DNA from: Atlantibacter hermannii
GTDB taxonomy: Bacteria > Pseudomonadota > Gammaproteobacteria > Enterobacterales > Enterobacteriaceae
Direction of reading: 5' to 3'
Assembly (NCBI RefSeq): GCF_009907385.1
Contig: NZ_JAAATR010000112.1
Location: forward strand, 1-64,000
Length of the DNA stretch: 64,000 nt
Position 1 is the first letter of the stretch, and the number at the start of each line of letters is the position of its first letter. Made by a program: the position numbers and the translations under genes. The notes under the pieces are model-generated. The model did no database searches. It worked only from the letters and a program-made list of their open reading frames with translations, and had not been told where the DNA came from. Positions 29,429 through 37,392 of this stretch are shown one piece after another.

Positions 29429-29803
29429 TCATTTCCGAGTAAAGACGATAGCACTCATCTGCTCTCGAATCCCTACCTGCAATTCGCGGAAATCGATCAT
29501 CATCCGCTCGACGTCTATGGGTTTTGCACCTTGACCGCGCTTTTCCTCGAGCCAGAGTTTCAATAGGCCAGCTACCCGGCCAAGATCGCCATTCAGCTTC
29601 ACCAACTCGCGCACTGCCTCAAGATCGGCTCGTGCTCCGACCGGTCTGTTCAGACCAACGGCGCGCAAGTAAGCGGAACGAGACAAGCCAGTTTGGTCAG
29701 CTAGCTCTGTAATGGCAGCTTTTTCCTCATCCGTTACCCAGACTTCTATGGGCTTACCACGCCGCCGCGCCGCCGTATCTTTTGGTGCCATCACTTCGCT
29801 CAT
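29429..29803 (-). CDS. traJ: RP4-like relaxosome protein TraJ
   Basis: A 124-residue homologue of TraJ of IncP plasmids (123 residues in RP4), the protein that binds oriT beside nic and recruits the TraI relaxase. Shared features are the N-terminal basic segment, the ribbon-helix-helix-like region PIEVWVTDEEKAAITELADQ with GLSRSAYLRAVG, and the signature VRELVKLNGDLGRVAGLLKLWL. The ATG at 29803 follows GGAG by 9 nt; TTG at 29812 is an alternative. It reads away from the oriT region, the same arrangement as in RP4. No traI relaxase gene accompanies it. Confidence 0.87.
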   Translation of the reverse strand: MSEVMAPKDTAARRRGKPIEVWVTDEEKAAITELADQTGLSRSAYLRAVGLNRPVGARADLEAVRELVKLNGDLGRVAGLLKLWLEEKRGQGAKPIDVERMMIDFRELQVGIREQMSAIVFTRK

Positions 29804-29907
29804 GATGATCAACTCCTATTGTGGACAATTACGCACTTGAACGCGGCAGCGTCTGTGTGCCTCGCAGAGCAAGATGCAGTCGAGCCGCAGGCGAGTAAGG
29901 GGAGGTG

Positions 29908-30112
29908 GTGGATGGGGACGGGCTTGCCCGTACCCGTACAACACACATCCTGCCCGCTACCTCTCTGCGATTCTATGCGACTGGAGCAGAATCGCCAGTA
30001 AAATATGGCGTAATCGCGTACATTCGCGCTAATTCGCATACATTCGCGTAGCATCGCATTAATCAATTCTTCTAATCGCATAGAATCGCGTACATTCGCA
30101 TAAAAACGCGTT
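29908..30112 (+). other. Origin of transfer (oriT), IncP/RP4 type
   Basis: The nic core ATCCTG/CCCGC (29947-29957) matches the RP4-family nic sequence, with the predicted nick after position 29952. A hairpin ACGGGC-TT-GCCCGT followed by ACCC lies 5' of nic, where RP4 has the TraJ-binding repeat, and traJ lies on that side. To the right, a 13-bp inverted repeat GCGATTCTATGCG (29967-29979 and 30077-30089) and 10-bp repeats occupy the position of the RP4 TraK-binding region. The stretch from 29804 to 30289 contains no gene. Confidence 0.82.
30011..30102 (+). repeat. Helically phased 10-bp repeats in the oriT region
   Basis: Five consecutive 10-mers (30011-30060) and three more (30073-30102) follow the pattern NATTCGCGTA with small changes, for example CATTCGCGTA, AATTCGCATA and GAATCGCGTA. 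The 12-bp gap keeps roughly the same DNA face. This suggests cooperative binding of an oriT-binding or partition-type protein, or intrinsic curvature. Confidence 0.75.
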
Positions 30113-30289
30113 TCCGAATGAGTTCATGAGCATCAAGGACGGACTGACACCCAAATGAGGGGGCTTTGAGAGACCATCAACTAGACCAGCCAAATCTAAG
30201 TCTTGTAAATTGCTCGACTCGGGTGAGAACATAGCCTCCGTTTACGCGCTTTTTTCGAAACTCGATCATCAAGAAACAACGGAGTAATC

Positions 30290-30499
30290 ATGGCACGAAA
30301 AACCCTCGCAGAGCGCCGTTCTGATGCCCTTTCGGAGCTTGAAATGGCGAAAGCCAGATTGGCAAAACTCGACAATGAGGCAGCAGAAAGAATCGGAAGA
30401 ATTGCAATAAAGTCAGGATTGGTTAATCTTGAGCTGACGGACGATCAAGTCCGGGAAGAATTCGACAAAATAGTGGAAAGGATCAGCAAGGGGAATTGA
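30290..30499 (+). CDS. Small conjugation-associated protein (TraC/TraD-like)
   Basis: A 69-residue, highly charged helical protein. Residues 1-30 form a basic/acidic helix (LAERRSDALSELEMAKARLAKL), followed by RIGRIAIKSGLVNLELTDDQVREEFDKIVERI, which resembles the short TraC/TraD accessory proteins of mobilisation regions. It diverges from traJ across oriT and so occupies the position of traK in RP4, but it is much shorter than TraK and has no clear match to it. GGAG precedes the ATG. It may bind oriT DNA; the assignment is tentative. Confidence 0.55.
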   Translation: MARKTLAERRSDALSELEMAKARLAKLDNEAAERIGRIAIKSGLVNLELTDDQVREEFDKIVERISKGN

Positions 30500-30501
30500 T
30501 C

Positions 30502-30726
30502 ATGAAGACAGCTCACCGCATCAGCGCATTGGCCAATCAACTCAACGAACTGCAAGCCTGCCTCGGTCGAGCCAGTGGGCGGCCTAGCAAGAGCGTTATG
30601 GAAGCCCAGCGCATAGCGGCCGAGCTGGCTTCTTTACTCGAAGATTGGCACCTTGAAACGCTACACATCCCTGAACCGGAGCGTGACCTCTATCGCGTAC
30701 AGAATCCCTATTACACGGCCCACTGA
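30502..30726 (+). CDS. Unknown 74-residue protein downstream of oriT
   Basis: Not recognised. A helical protein (ISALANQLNELQACLGRASGRPSKSVMEAQRIAAELASLL) with a proline- and tyrosine-containing tail. The ATG at 30502 has AAGGGG at 8 nt and starts 2 nt after the preceding gene; TTG at 30496 would overlap it. Tight coupling suggests that it belongs to the same mobilisation function. A UUCG-loop terminator follows. Confidence 0.55.
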   Translation: MKTAHRISALANQLNELQACLGRASGRPSKSVMEAQRIAAELASLLEDWHLETLHIPEPERDLYRVQNPYYTAH

Positions 30727-30749
30727 CGCCGTGCACCGCCTTATCAAAA

Positions 30750-30773
30750 GCTCACTTCGGTGGGCTTTTTTTT
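30750..30773 (+). terminator. Terminator of the small oriT-side operon
   Basis: GCTCAC-TTCG-GTGGGC (one G-T pair) is followed by eight T. This sequence and its right flank are repeated in inverted orientation at 34157-34192, where they form the integrase terminator. Confidence 0.85.
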
Positions 30774-30788
30774 GTCCGCAAAACGTAT
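30753..30788. repeat. Outer inverted repeat, left copy (36 bp)
   Basis: A 36-bp sequence containing the right part of a terminator plus TTTGTCCGCAAAACGTAT. It is identical, in opposite orientation, to 34157-34192. Together with the inner pair (30954-30994 / 33946-33986) it brackets trbJ to alpA. Confidence 0.9.
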
Positions 30789-30904
30789 CAAAACGGACAG
30801 CCAAGCCCCGTCCGCTCGTCAAGAAAAACGCGATCAAAATCATACTGTTGAGAAACAATCTGTGAAGATTGGCGGACAGTTTACGGACATAAATCATTGA
30901 ATTT

Positions 30905-30930
30905 TATGCGGATACAAGATTATCCGCATA
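30905..30930. promoter_or_regulatory. 9-bp dyad upstream of trbJ
   Basis: TATGCGGAT / ATCCGCATA with an 8-nt spacer lies 65-90 nt upstream of the trbJ start. It is likely an operator for the trbJ promoter; the regulator is unknown. It is absent from the otherwise matching region upstream of alpA. Confidence 0.45.
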
Positions 30931-30953
30931 TTTAAAACCGCTCCATATCGGTC

Positions 30954-30994
30954 AATAATCAAACCTCGGACGATGACAAAATGAGGTATTCGGT
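30954..30994 (+). repeat. Inner inverted repeat, left copy: operator and ribosome-binding site of trbJ
   Basis: A 41-bp sequence (includes AAACCTCGGACGATGACAAA and GAGGTATTCGGT) that matches 33946-33986 in opposite orientation at 38 of 41 positions. It ends exactly at the trbJ start codon and contains its GAGGT ribosome-binding site. The right copy ends exactly at the alpA start, so both genes share a leader. Confidence 0.88.
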
Positions 30995-31786
30995 ATGGAA
31001 ATGGAATCGCAAAAAACGTCGACTTATGCCGCCCGAAAATTCGGTCGAGGCGCGGCGCTCGCTCTGGCAATGGCAAGCGCAGGCCTTGGTGTAAGTCTCT
31101 ACATGGCACCGGCTCCGGCCTATGCCATCTACTGCTCGAACTGCTCGACGTTCTATCAGCAGATGTACGAGTACGCCGAAGCGGTCAACACGCAACTAAA
31201 CACCGCGCAGCAGTTGCAGACGCAGATCCAGCAGTACGACAACATGATTAAGCAGGGCATGTCACTGCCCAGCCGCATGTTCAACACCATCACTGGCGAC
31301 CTTCAGCGTGTAGTGAGCGTCTATAGCTCGGCGCAATCGCTCGGCCGTAACATTAGCAATCTAGATGAACAGTTCCGCCAACAGTTCAAGGGCTATGACA
31401 GCTATCTGAACTCGATTGGCCAAGGACAGAACAACATTCCGCAGCGCTATCGGGATTGGTCGAAATCCGGCTTCGATAACGCCCGCACGGCCTTGCAGGC
31501 CGCAGGCGTAAATACCAGCACTTTCGGCGATGAAAACGCAATGCTGGATCAGTTGGTAAACCGTTCGCAGTCGGCCGTTGGTCGGCAGCAGGCCATTCAA
31601 GCAGGGAACGAGATTGCGGCGCAGAATGTGCAGCAGCTCCAGAAGCTGCGCGATCTGGTGGCCACACAAATCACCCTGCAAGGCAACTACATGGCGCAGC
31701 AAAACGAACGACAGTCCGTTAGCGATGCCTCCGAACAGCAATTCCGCAGCCGTGAAAATACACGCGGCCCGTCTGAGGGGTTCTAA
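30995..31786 (+). CDS. trbJ: P-type conjugative transfer protein TrbJ
   Basis: A VirB5-like, exported minor pilus component of an IncP-type mating-pair system. The 263-residue protein has a signal peptide (GRGAALALAMASAGLGVSLY, cleavage near PAYA-IY), followed by the TrbJ motif CSNCSTFYQQM and long helical regions with many glutamines. It starts at ATG 30995 in MEMESQ; the second ATG two codons later is an alternative. The 17-residue C-terminus EQQFRSRENTRGPSEGF is repeated at the end of the next protein. Downstream ATPase and channel genes of a full trb operon are missing. Confidence 0.9.
   Translation: MEMESQKTSTYAARKFGRGAALALAMASAGLGVSLYMAPAPAYAIYCSNCSTFYQQMYEYAEAVNTQLNTAQQLQTQIQQYDNMIKQGMSLPSRMFNTITGDLQRVVSVYSSAQSLGRNISNLDEQFRQQFKGYDSYLNSIGQGQNNIPQRYRDWSKSGFDNARTALQAAGVNTSTFGDENAMLDQLVNRSQSAVGRQQAIQAGNEIAAQNVQQLQKLRDLVATQITLQGNYMAQQNERQSVSDASEQQFRSRENTRGPSEGF
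31739..31784 (+). repeat. 46-bp tail repeat, copy 1 (3' end of trbJ)
   Basis: Matches 31924-31969 at 41 of 46 positions, both encoding QFRSR-NTRGPSEGF. The GAGGGG within it lies 9-14 nt before the next start codon in each case and works as a ribosome-binding site, so the repeat couples each gene to its successor. Confidence 0.85.
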
Positions 31787-31788
31787 CC

Positions 31789-31971
31789 ATGATGATTTCT
31801 AAGGCGCTGATTGCCGCCCTCTGCCTCGTCTCGGCCCTTGGTGGGTCGGCAATGACGGCCGTAGTCGTCACGAACACCGCCGCGCCGGAATGCGCAGCGG
31901 TCGGCAATGGCCATCAGGATGACCAATTCCGCAGCCGCCCAAACACTCGCGGCCCGTCTGAGGGGTTCTGA
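31789..31971 (+). CDS. Small exported protein in the TrbK position
   Basis: A 60-residue protein with an N-terminal signal (SKALIAALCLVSALGGSAMTA) and a short hydrophilic tail, between trbJ and trbL where IncP plasmids carry trbK, the entry-exclusion lipoprotein. No clear lipobox cysteine is visible after the signal, although Cys-12 and Cys-35 are present. Its last 17 residues are near-identical to the end of TrbJ. Function as an entry-exclusion factor is inferred from position only. The ATG lies 2 nt after the trbJ stop. Confidence 0.6.
   Translation: MMISKALIAALCLVSALGGSAMTAVVVTNTAAPECAAVGNGHQDDQFRSRPNTRGPSEGF
31924..31969 (+). repeat. 46-bp tail repeat, copy 2 (3' end of the trbK-like gene)
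   Basis: Second copy of the trbJ tail sequence. It again places a GAGGGG ribosome-binding site ahead of the next gene, trbL. Confidence 0.85.
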
Positions 31972-31973
31972 CT

Positions 31974-33290
31974 ATGCGACGTTCAACCGTTTTCGCACTT
32001 GTCGGCGCGGCGCTCTTGCTATCTGCAACTAGTGCGATGGCTGCCGGGGTCGATTTGGCGCAGAGCAACACGTCTATGAACAGCCTTCTGCGGCTGATTC
32101 AGAACGCTTCAAACCAATGGGCACCGCGCCTGCATGACTACGCCTTGTGGCTCTTGGGATGCCTTGCCGTCATCCAGTTAGTTTGGACTTTTGCTCCTTT
32201 GGTCATACGCGGAGCTGAACTGGGAGACATCCTCCATGAGCTGGTGAAATTCATCCTCGTGATAGGGTTCTTCTATGCGATGCTCGAGCACGCGACCGAG
32301 TGGGGCGGGGCCATCGTCAACAGCTTCCGGCAGGCCGGGGCGCACGCGGCAGGGTTGGGTAGTGCGGAGCTGATGCCGGGGGATATGTTCTCAACTGCTG
32401 TGGACTTTTCACGGCAGGTGCTGACGGCCGGTGTGTCGATGTTTAGCCCAATCACATCGGTTGTAGTGGCCGTGTCTGCATTGATCGTTCTAATGTGCTT
32501 TACGTTCATAGCGGCTCTGGTGTTCGTGACGCTCGTAGAGGCCTACGTCATTATCAATGCCGCCGTCCTGTTCATGGGTTTCGGTGGCTCTCAATGGACA
32601 CGCGAATATGCACTGGCTCCCATTCGCTATGCCGTTGCAGTAGGTGCCAAGCTGTTTGTCCTGACTCTGATTGTGGGGCTGATCATGCAGGTTTCCGCAG
32701 AATGGTCGGCAGCCTACACCAACGACGAAGCGTCGTTGATGACCTTGGTCGGCCTGTCTTTGGTGTGCGCCTACCTGACCAAAACCATCCCTGAACTGAT
32801 CGGTGGCATGATTAGCGGCACGTCGATGGGTGGCGGCTCTGCAATTGGGGGCATGGCCGCAGCCGGTGCAGCCGGTGCGGCGGCCGCAATCGCTACTGTT
32901 GCAACAGCAGGGGCAGCAGCCCCGGCTGCTGGAGCACTAGGAGCCGCGGGAACTGGCGGAGGCGCTGCCAGTGCCGCGGGTGGTGGACTGGCCTCCGCAT
33001 TGAACGCCAGCATGGCAGGCGGCAGTACCGCAGGAGGCATCGGTGGTGCGACGGGCGTCGGCAGTGCTGGAATTGGCGCAACCACAGGAGGGAGCAGCGG
33101 TGCGACCGCAAAGGCCGCAGGTTCTCGCGTCGGGGGTGGTGCCGCGTCAGGATCGGCGAATCCAGTGTCGGCGGCCGCTTCGCCTGCTAGCCAAGAATCA
33201 GGCAGCGGCTTGAAGCAAGCCGCCAAACAGGTCGGAAAAGCTGCGAAGGGTGGTGCGGACACTTCCACGTATCCATCCGGCAGGTCGTAG
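31974..33290 (+). CDS. trbL: P-type conjugative transfer protein TrbL, 3'-truncated
   Basis: A VirB6-like inner-membrane channel component. The order is a signal-like first helix (TVFALVGAALLLSATSAMA), a soluble segment, then about five transmembrane helices between residues 50 and 270, and a long glycine/alanine/serine-rich C-terminal tail from about residue 280. Sequence native to trbL probably ends near 33256; the last ~11 codons (DTSTYPSGRS) are the antisense of repA, so the gene was joined to a broken repA and lost its true end. Whether the shortened tail still works is unknown. Confidence 0.85.
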   Translation: MRRSTVFALVGAALLLSATSAMAAGVDLAQSNTSMNSLLRLIQNASNQWAPRLHDYALWLLGCLAVIQLVWTFAPLVIRGAELGDILHELVKFILVIGFFYAMLEHATEWGGAIVNSFRQAGAHAAGLGSAELMPGDMFSTAVDFSRQVLTAGVSMFSPITSVVVAVSALIVLMCFTFIAALVFVTLVEAYVIINAAVLFMGFGGSQWTREYALAPIRYAVAVGAKLFVLTLIVGLIMQVSAEWSAAYTNDEASLMTLVGLSLVCAYLTKTIPELIGGMISGTSMGGGSAIGGMAAAGAAGAAAAIATVATAGAAAPAAGALGAAGTGGGAASAAGGGLASALNASMAGGSTAGGIGGATGVGSAGIGATTGGSSGATAKAAGSRVGGGAASGSANPVSAAASPASQESGSGLKQAAKQVGKAAKGGADTSTYPSGRS

Positions 33291-33634
33291 CGGATCAGTT
33301 CTCCGGCTCGCTTGTCCTTCTTGGATAAACGGAACACGGCCACATCCATGACGCTGCGATTGTCGCGGCCGCCCACGTCATAGAGGCTGGGCGCAAAAAA
33401 ATCTGGCTGAGCGTCGCCTTGTGGAGGCTTGCGGACAAGTGACAACGCTTTGTCCCGCTCTTTTGCCCTTTCCATCTGTTCATGCACGGTCGAGACGTTA
33501 GACGGTCTACCGCGTTCAGCAGCCGGAGTTCGGTCACTGTTCCGCTTCCTGATATTTTCAAGGCGTTCCAGTAGCCCGCCAGAGTCGCCTATTACCGCGC
33601 CTATGGGCTTAAGACCGCTGTTTCGGCTACTCAT
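33254..33634 (-). pseudogene. 5' part of a plasmid replication initiator gene (RepA/RPA type)
   Basis: About 127 N-terminal residues of a replication initiator protein A: the basic N-terminus is followed by PDFFAPSLYDVGGRDNRSVMDVAVFRLSKK and RYDLPDGYVEVSA, the start of the conserved initiator domain. After that the frame runs into the antisense of trbL (alanine- and proline-rich nonsense to 32771), so the DNA-binding core is lost. This fragment and trbL face each other at a deletion or recombination joint. Replication function is not expected. Confidence 0.72.
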
Positions 33635-33714
33635 GCACGGCCCAACCGGAGCTGTATTAAGCCCAGTACAAGCGGTCTACTCGTAAATGTCGCCTGCAAG
33701 TTGGCCGCCACAAT

Positions 33715-33945
33715 TCAGGCCCCCATTCCGGGACGAGGGGCCGGGCTGGAATGTTTGCACGCATCAATCCATGCCTCGACCTCCGCCAAATCCCACACGA
33801 CCTTGCGGCTACTGAGCGCAATGCGCTGAGGAAATTTCCCCTGCTTTTCAAAGTTGTAGATCGTGCGCTCGCACAGCGGAATCATCTCCAGCAGTTGCTT
33901 TTTGCTAATGAGAACTTTACTTGCTCTCCTTAATTCTTTTTCCAC
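33715..33945 (-). CDS. AlpA-family regulator / excisionase-like protein
   Basis: A 76-residue winged-helix protein of the AlpA/MerR-like group: SKKQLLEMIPLCERTIYNFEKQGKFPQRIALSSRKVVWDLAEVEAWI is the typical recognition unit. It starts with GTG at 33945, placed right after the 41-bp repeat that also precedes trbJ. In related integrative elements such genes lie upstream of repA and act as regulators or excision factors. Its operator is probably the repeated leader, which would let it control both its own gene and trbJ. Confidence 0.85.
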   Translation of the reverse strand: MEKELRRASKVLISKKQLLEMIPLCERTIYNFEKQGKFPQRIALSSRKVVWDLAEVEAWIDACKHSSPAPRPGMGA

Positions 33946-33986
33946 ACCGAATACCTCGTTTTGTCATCATCCGAGGTTTAATTATT
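33946..33986 (-). repeat. Inner inverted repeat, right copy: leader of the alpA-like gene
   Basis: A 41-bp sequence matching 30954-30994 in opposite orientation with three mismatches. Similarity continues into the first codons (GTGGAAAAAGAAT against ATGGAAATGGAAT). Confidence 0.88.
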
Positions 33987-34156
33987 GCTACACAATTCCG
34001 GAAAATTCCAGCATCCAAATTCATATTTTTTAAATTAAATCAATTACTTATAGTCCAAAAACCCAACATTTGACGGACAATCTTGATAACGCAAACCGCT
34101 GTTTTAATTAGGTTTGCAATAGGCACTTAAAGCCAATTTATCGCGTCCGGGAATTC

Positions 34157-34192
34157 ATACGTTTTGCGGACAAAAAAAAGCCCACCGAAGTG
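34157..34192. repeat. Outer inverted repeat, right copy (36 bp)
   Basis: Exact reverse complement of 30753-30788; includes part of the integrase terminator. The 285-bp gap from 33946 to 34230 contains this repeat, the alpA leader and AT-rich sequence with no gene seen. Confidence 0.9.
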
Positions 34193-34195
34193 GGC
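34172..34195 (-). terminator. Integrase terminator
   Basis: GCCCAC-TTCG-GTGGGC with a perfect 6-bp stem and UUCG loop is followed by eight T on the minus strand, 36 nt after the integrase stop. Confidence 0.9.
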
Positions 34196-34230
34196 ATTTC
34201 GCGACAAAATACAGGTCTCAAGGCTCCGAA

Positions 34231-35439
34231 TCAGTTCTTGGGGCGGGTCTTCCTGATTGTCCACTCGTCGATCATGTCGGCCCAATCTTGGAGCATCGCC
34301 CGGCGCTGATCGCGGTACTCGGCCTTGTTGTAGATGGCACGAACGCCCTTCTGTTCGTGCGCAAGGCACTTCTCGATCCAGTCAGTGTTATAGCCCGCCT
34401 CATGTAGAAGCGTGCTGGCTGTGCGCCGCAGGTCATGCGGTCCGAACTTGCCAAGCGACTGCCCTTCCTTCTGGGCCAGACGATAGGTCAGCGTGAGCAC
34501 CTGATTGAGCGTGGCGCTGCTCATCGGCAAGTCCGAGTCATAGCGCGATGGCAGCACGTACTCCGAGCCGCCCGCGAAGGTTTTCAGAGCTATGAAAATG
34601 TCGAGCGCCTGCCTAGACAGGAACACCAAATGGGGGTTGCGGCGCTTCATCCGCTCCTTGGGGATTGTCCAAAGCGCTTCGGTGAAATTGATCTCGCTCC
34701 ACGTTGCGTTAGTCAGTTCGCTTTTGCGTACCATCGTCAGCAACAGCAGCTTGGCGGCCGCCCGAATGGAAGGCGTGGTGCCAATGCGCTCCATGTACTG
34801 GTACATCAAGCCGATTTCATCGGGCGTCAGTGCTCGATCTCGCGGCTCGAACTTGGCGATGGTCGAGGGGCGCACCAGATCGGCCGGGTTCTCGACCTTC
34901 TGGCCGCGCTCGATGGCCCAGCGGTAGACCTGCAAGACGATCTCTCGCGAATGCACCGCTGTTGCCGGTGCGCCTCGTTCTACGATGGCGTCTGTCAGCG
35001 CTCGCAAGTCCTCATGGGTAATCTCTACCAGTTTTTGGTTGGCAAATTTCGGCTTTAACTCGCGTTCGTAGACCGAGCGGCGCATGTCTCGGGTATTGGG
35101 CGCCATCTGATAGCCGCGCAACCATTTCTCGGCCCACGCGCCGAATGTCTCTGCATCCTTGACGCGGGCTTTGTCCCGCGCCTTCTCCTTGGCTGGAGAT
35201 TTCCCTGCGGCGATCATCTTCTTGGCTTCGCCCAGCCGTTCGCGGGCTTCCGCTAGCGTGATCCCTCCGACACCGTAACGGCCGAAGGTGATGGTCTCCT
35301 GCCTGCCGTGGATCGAGTAGTTGTAGCGGAATGAAATCGAACCCGCAGGCGTGATGGCCACGTAGAGGCCGTCACGGTCATTCACTTTATAGAGCTTGTC
35401 CTTTGGCTTGAGGTTGCGCAGCTTGGTATCAGTCAGCAT
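34231..35439 (-). CDS. P4-type tyrosine integrase of the guaA island
   Basis: A 402-residue tyrosine recombinase. The N-terminal DUF4102 arm-binding domain is recognised by LKPKDKLYKVNDRDGLYVAITPAG, followed by a SAM-like core-binding domain and the catalytic domain with MVRKSEL (Arg I), a KRR segment (Lys), GPHDLRRT (His-x-x-Arg II), LAHEQKG (His III) and AIYNKAEY (Tyr nucleophile). All catalytic residues are present, so it should be active on the guaA site. The ATG at 35439 (MLTDTKLRNLKPKD) fits the family; the 16-codon extension upstream does not. Its 5' end faces attR, 0.3 kb away. Confidence 0.95.
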   Translation of the reverse strand: MLTDTKLRNLKPKDKLYKVNDRDGLYVAITPAGSISFRYNYSIHGRQETITFGRYGVGGITLAEARERLGEAKKMIAAGKSPAKEKARDKARVKDAETFGAWAEKWLRGYQMAPNTRDMRRSVYERELKPKFANQKLVEITHEDLRALTDAIVERGAPATAVHSREIVLQVYRWAIERGQKVENPADLVRPSTIAKFEPRDRALTPDEIGLMYQYMERIGTTPSIRAAAKLLLLTMVRKSELTNATWSEINFTEALWTIPKERMKRRNPHLVFLSRQALDIFIALKTFAGGSEYVLPSRYDSDLPMSSATLNQVLTLTYRLAQKEGQSLGKFGPHDLRRTASTLLHEAGYNTDWIEKCLAHEQKGVRAIYNKAEYRDQRRAMLQDWADMIDEWTIRKTRPKN

Positions 35440-35465
35440 GGTCGGGTTGGGTTTCCTCTCAAAAA

Positions 35466-35614
35466 TACCATGCTCAAAAAGCCCCACATATCCTCAAAAA
35501 ACTTCTTTAATGACAATTGGTTACATAAATTCAATACCATGAACACCCCACCAGAGGCGGCATGGTATCGAGTGCCGAACATGGCATCAGGTTCAAATCG
35601 TACCATCTACCATG
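35466..35614. promoter_or_regulatory. Cluster of TACCATG repeats near attR (putative integrase arm sites)
   Basis: TACCATG occurs at 35466, 35535 and 35608, and inverted at 35561; the variants CATGGCA (35580) and TACCATC (35601) lie between. One further copy is near attL at 24706, there and at 35461 in the same context AAAAATACCATGC. Arrays like this between integrase and core site usually bind the integrase N-terminal domain or an excisionase. They also overlap the integrase promoter region. Confidence 0.6.
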
Positions 35615-35674
35615 CCATAGAAACGGGGTGCTTGGCGATGCAAAAATTTGCCAGATAGTGCCACGCCAAGAACG

Positions 35675-35699
35675 AAAAAGCCCGCAATTACGCGGGCTT
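35675..35699 (-). terminator. Island-borne terminator now serving guaA
   Basis: On the minus strand AAGCCCGC / GCGGGCTT with a T-run lies 47 nt downstream of the guaA stop codon, inside the island. It replaces the native terminator, which was displaced to 24549. Confidence 0.85.
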
Positions 35700-35746
35700 A
35701 GGGGTTTCTTAATGCTCTTTGGTGCCAGTCTATGCCGGACGCGGGA

Positions 35747-37324
<1,578 letters not shown>

Positions 37325-37364
37325 TGACGCTTAGTCCGAGGCAAGTGAAACAGATGAAATAAAT

Positions 37365-37385
37365 CGCCCGACGCGAGGTCGGGCG
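37365..37385 (-). terminator. Intercistronic hairpin between guaB and guaA
   Basis: The perfect 8-bp stem CGCCCGAC / GTCGGGCG has a GCGAG loop and no T-run. It probably affects message stability or partial read-through within the operon. Confidence 0.5.
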
Positions 37386-37392
37386 AAGAAAA

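Noticed and set aside
30011-30112. CRISPR-like array
   Set aside because: Units are only 10 bp with no spacers and no cas genes; better explained as oriT-associated binding repeats.
32771-33634. A single 287-codon minus-strand gene
   Set aside because: Only the first ~127 codons look like a replication initiator; the rest is alanine/proline-rich antisense of trbL, so it is reported as a truncated repA.
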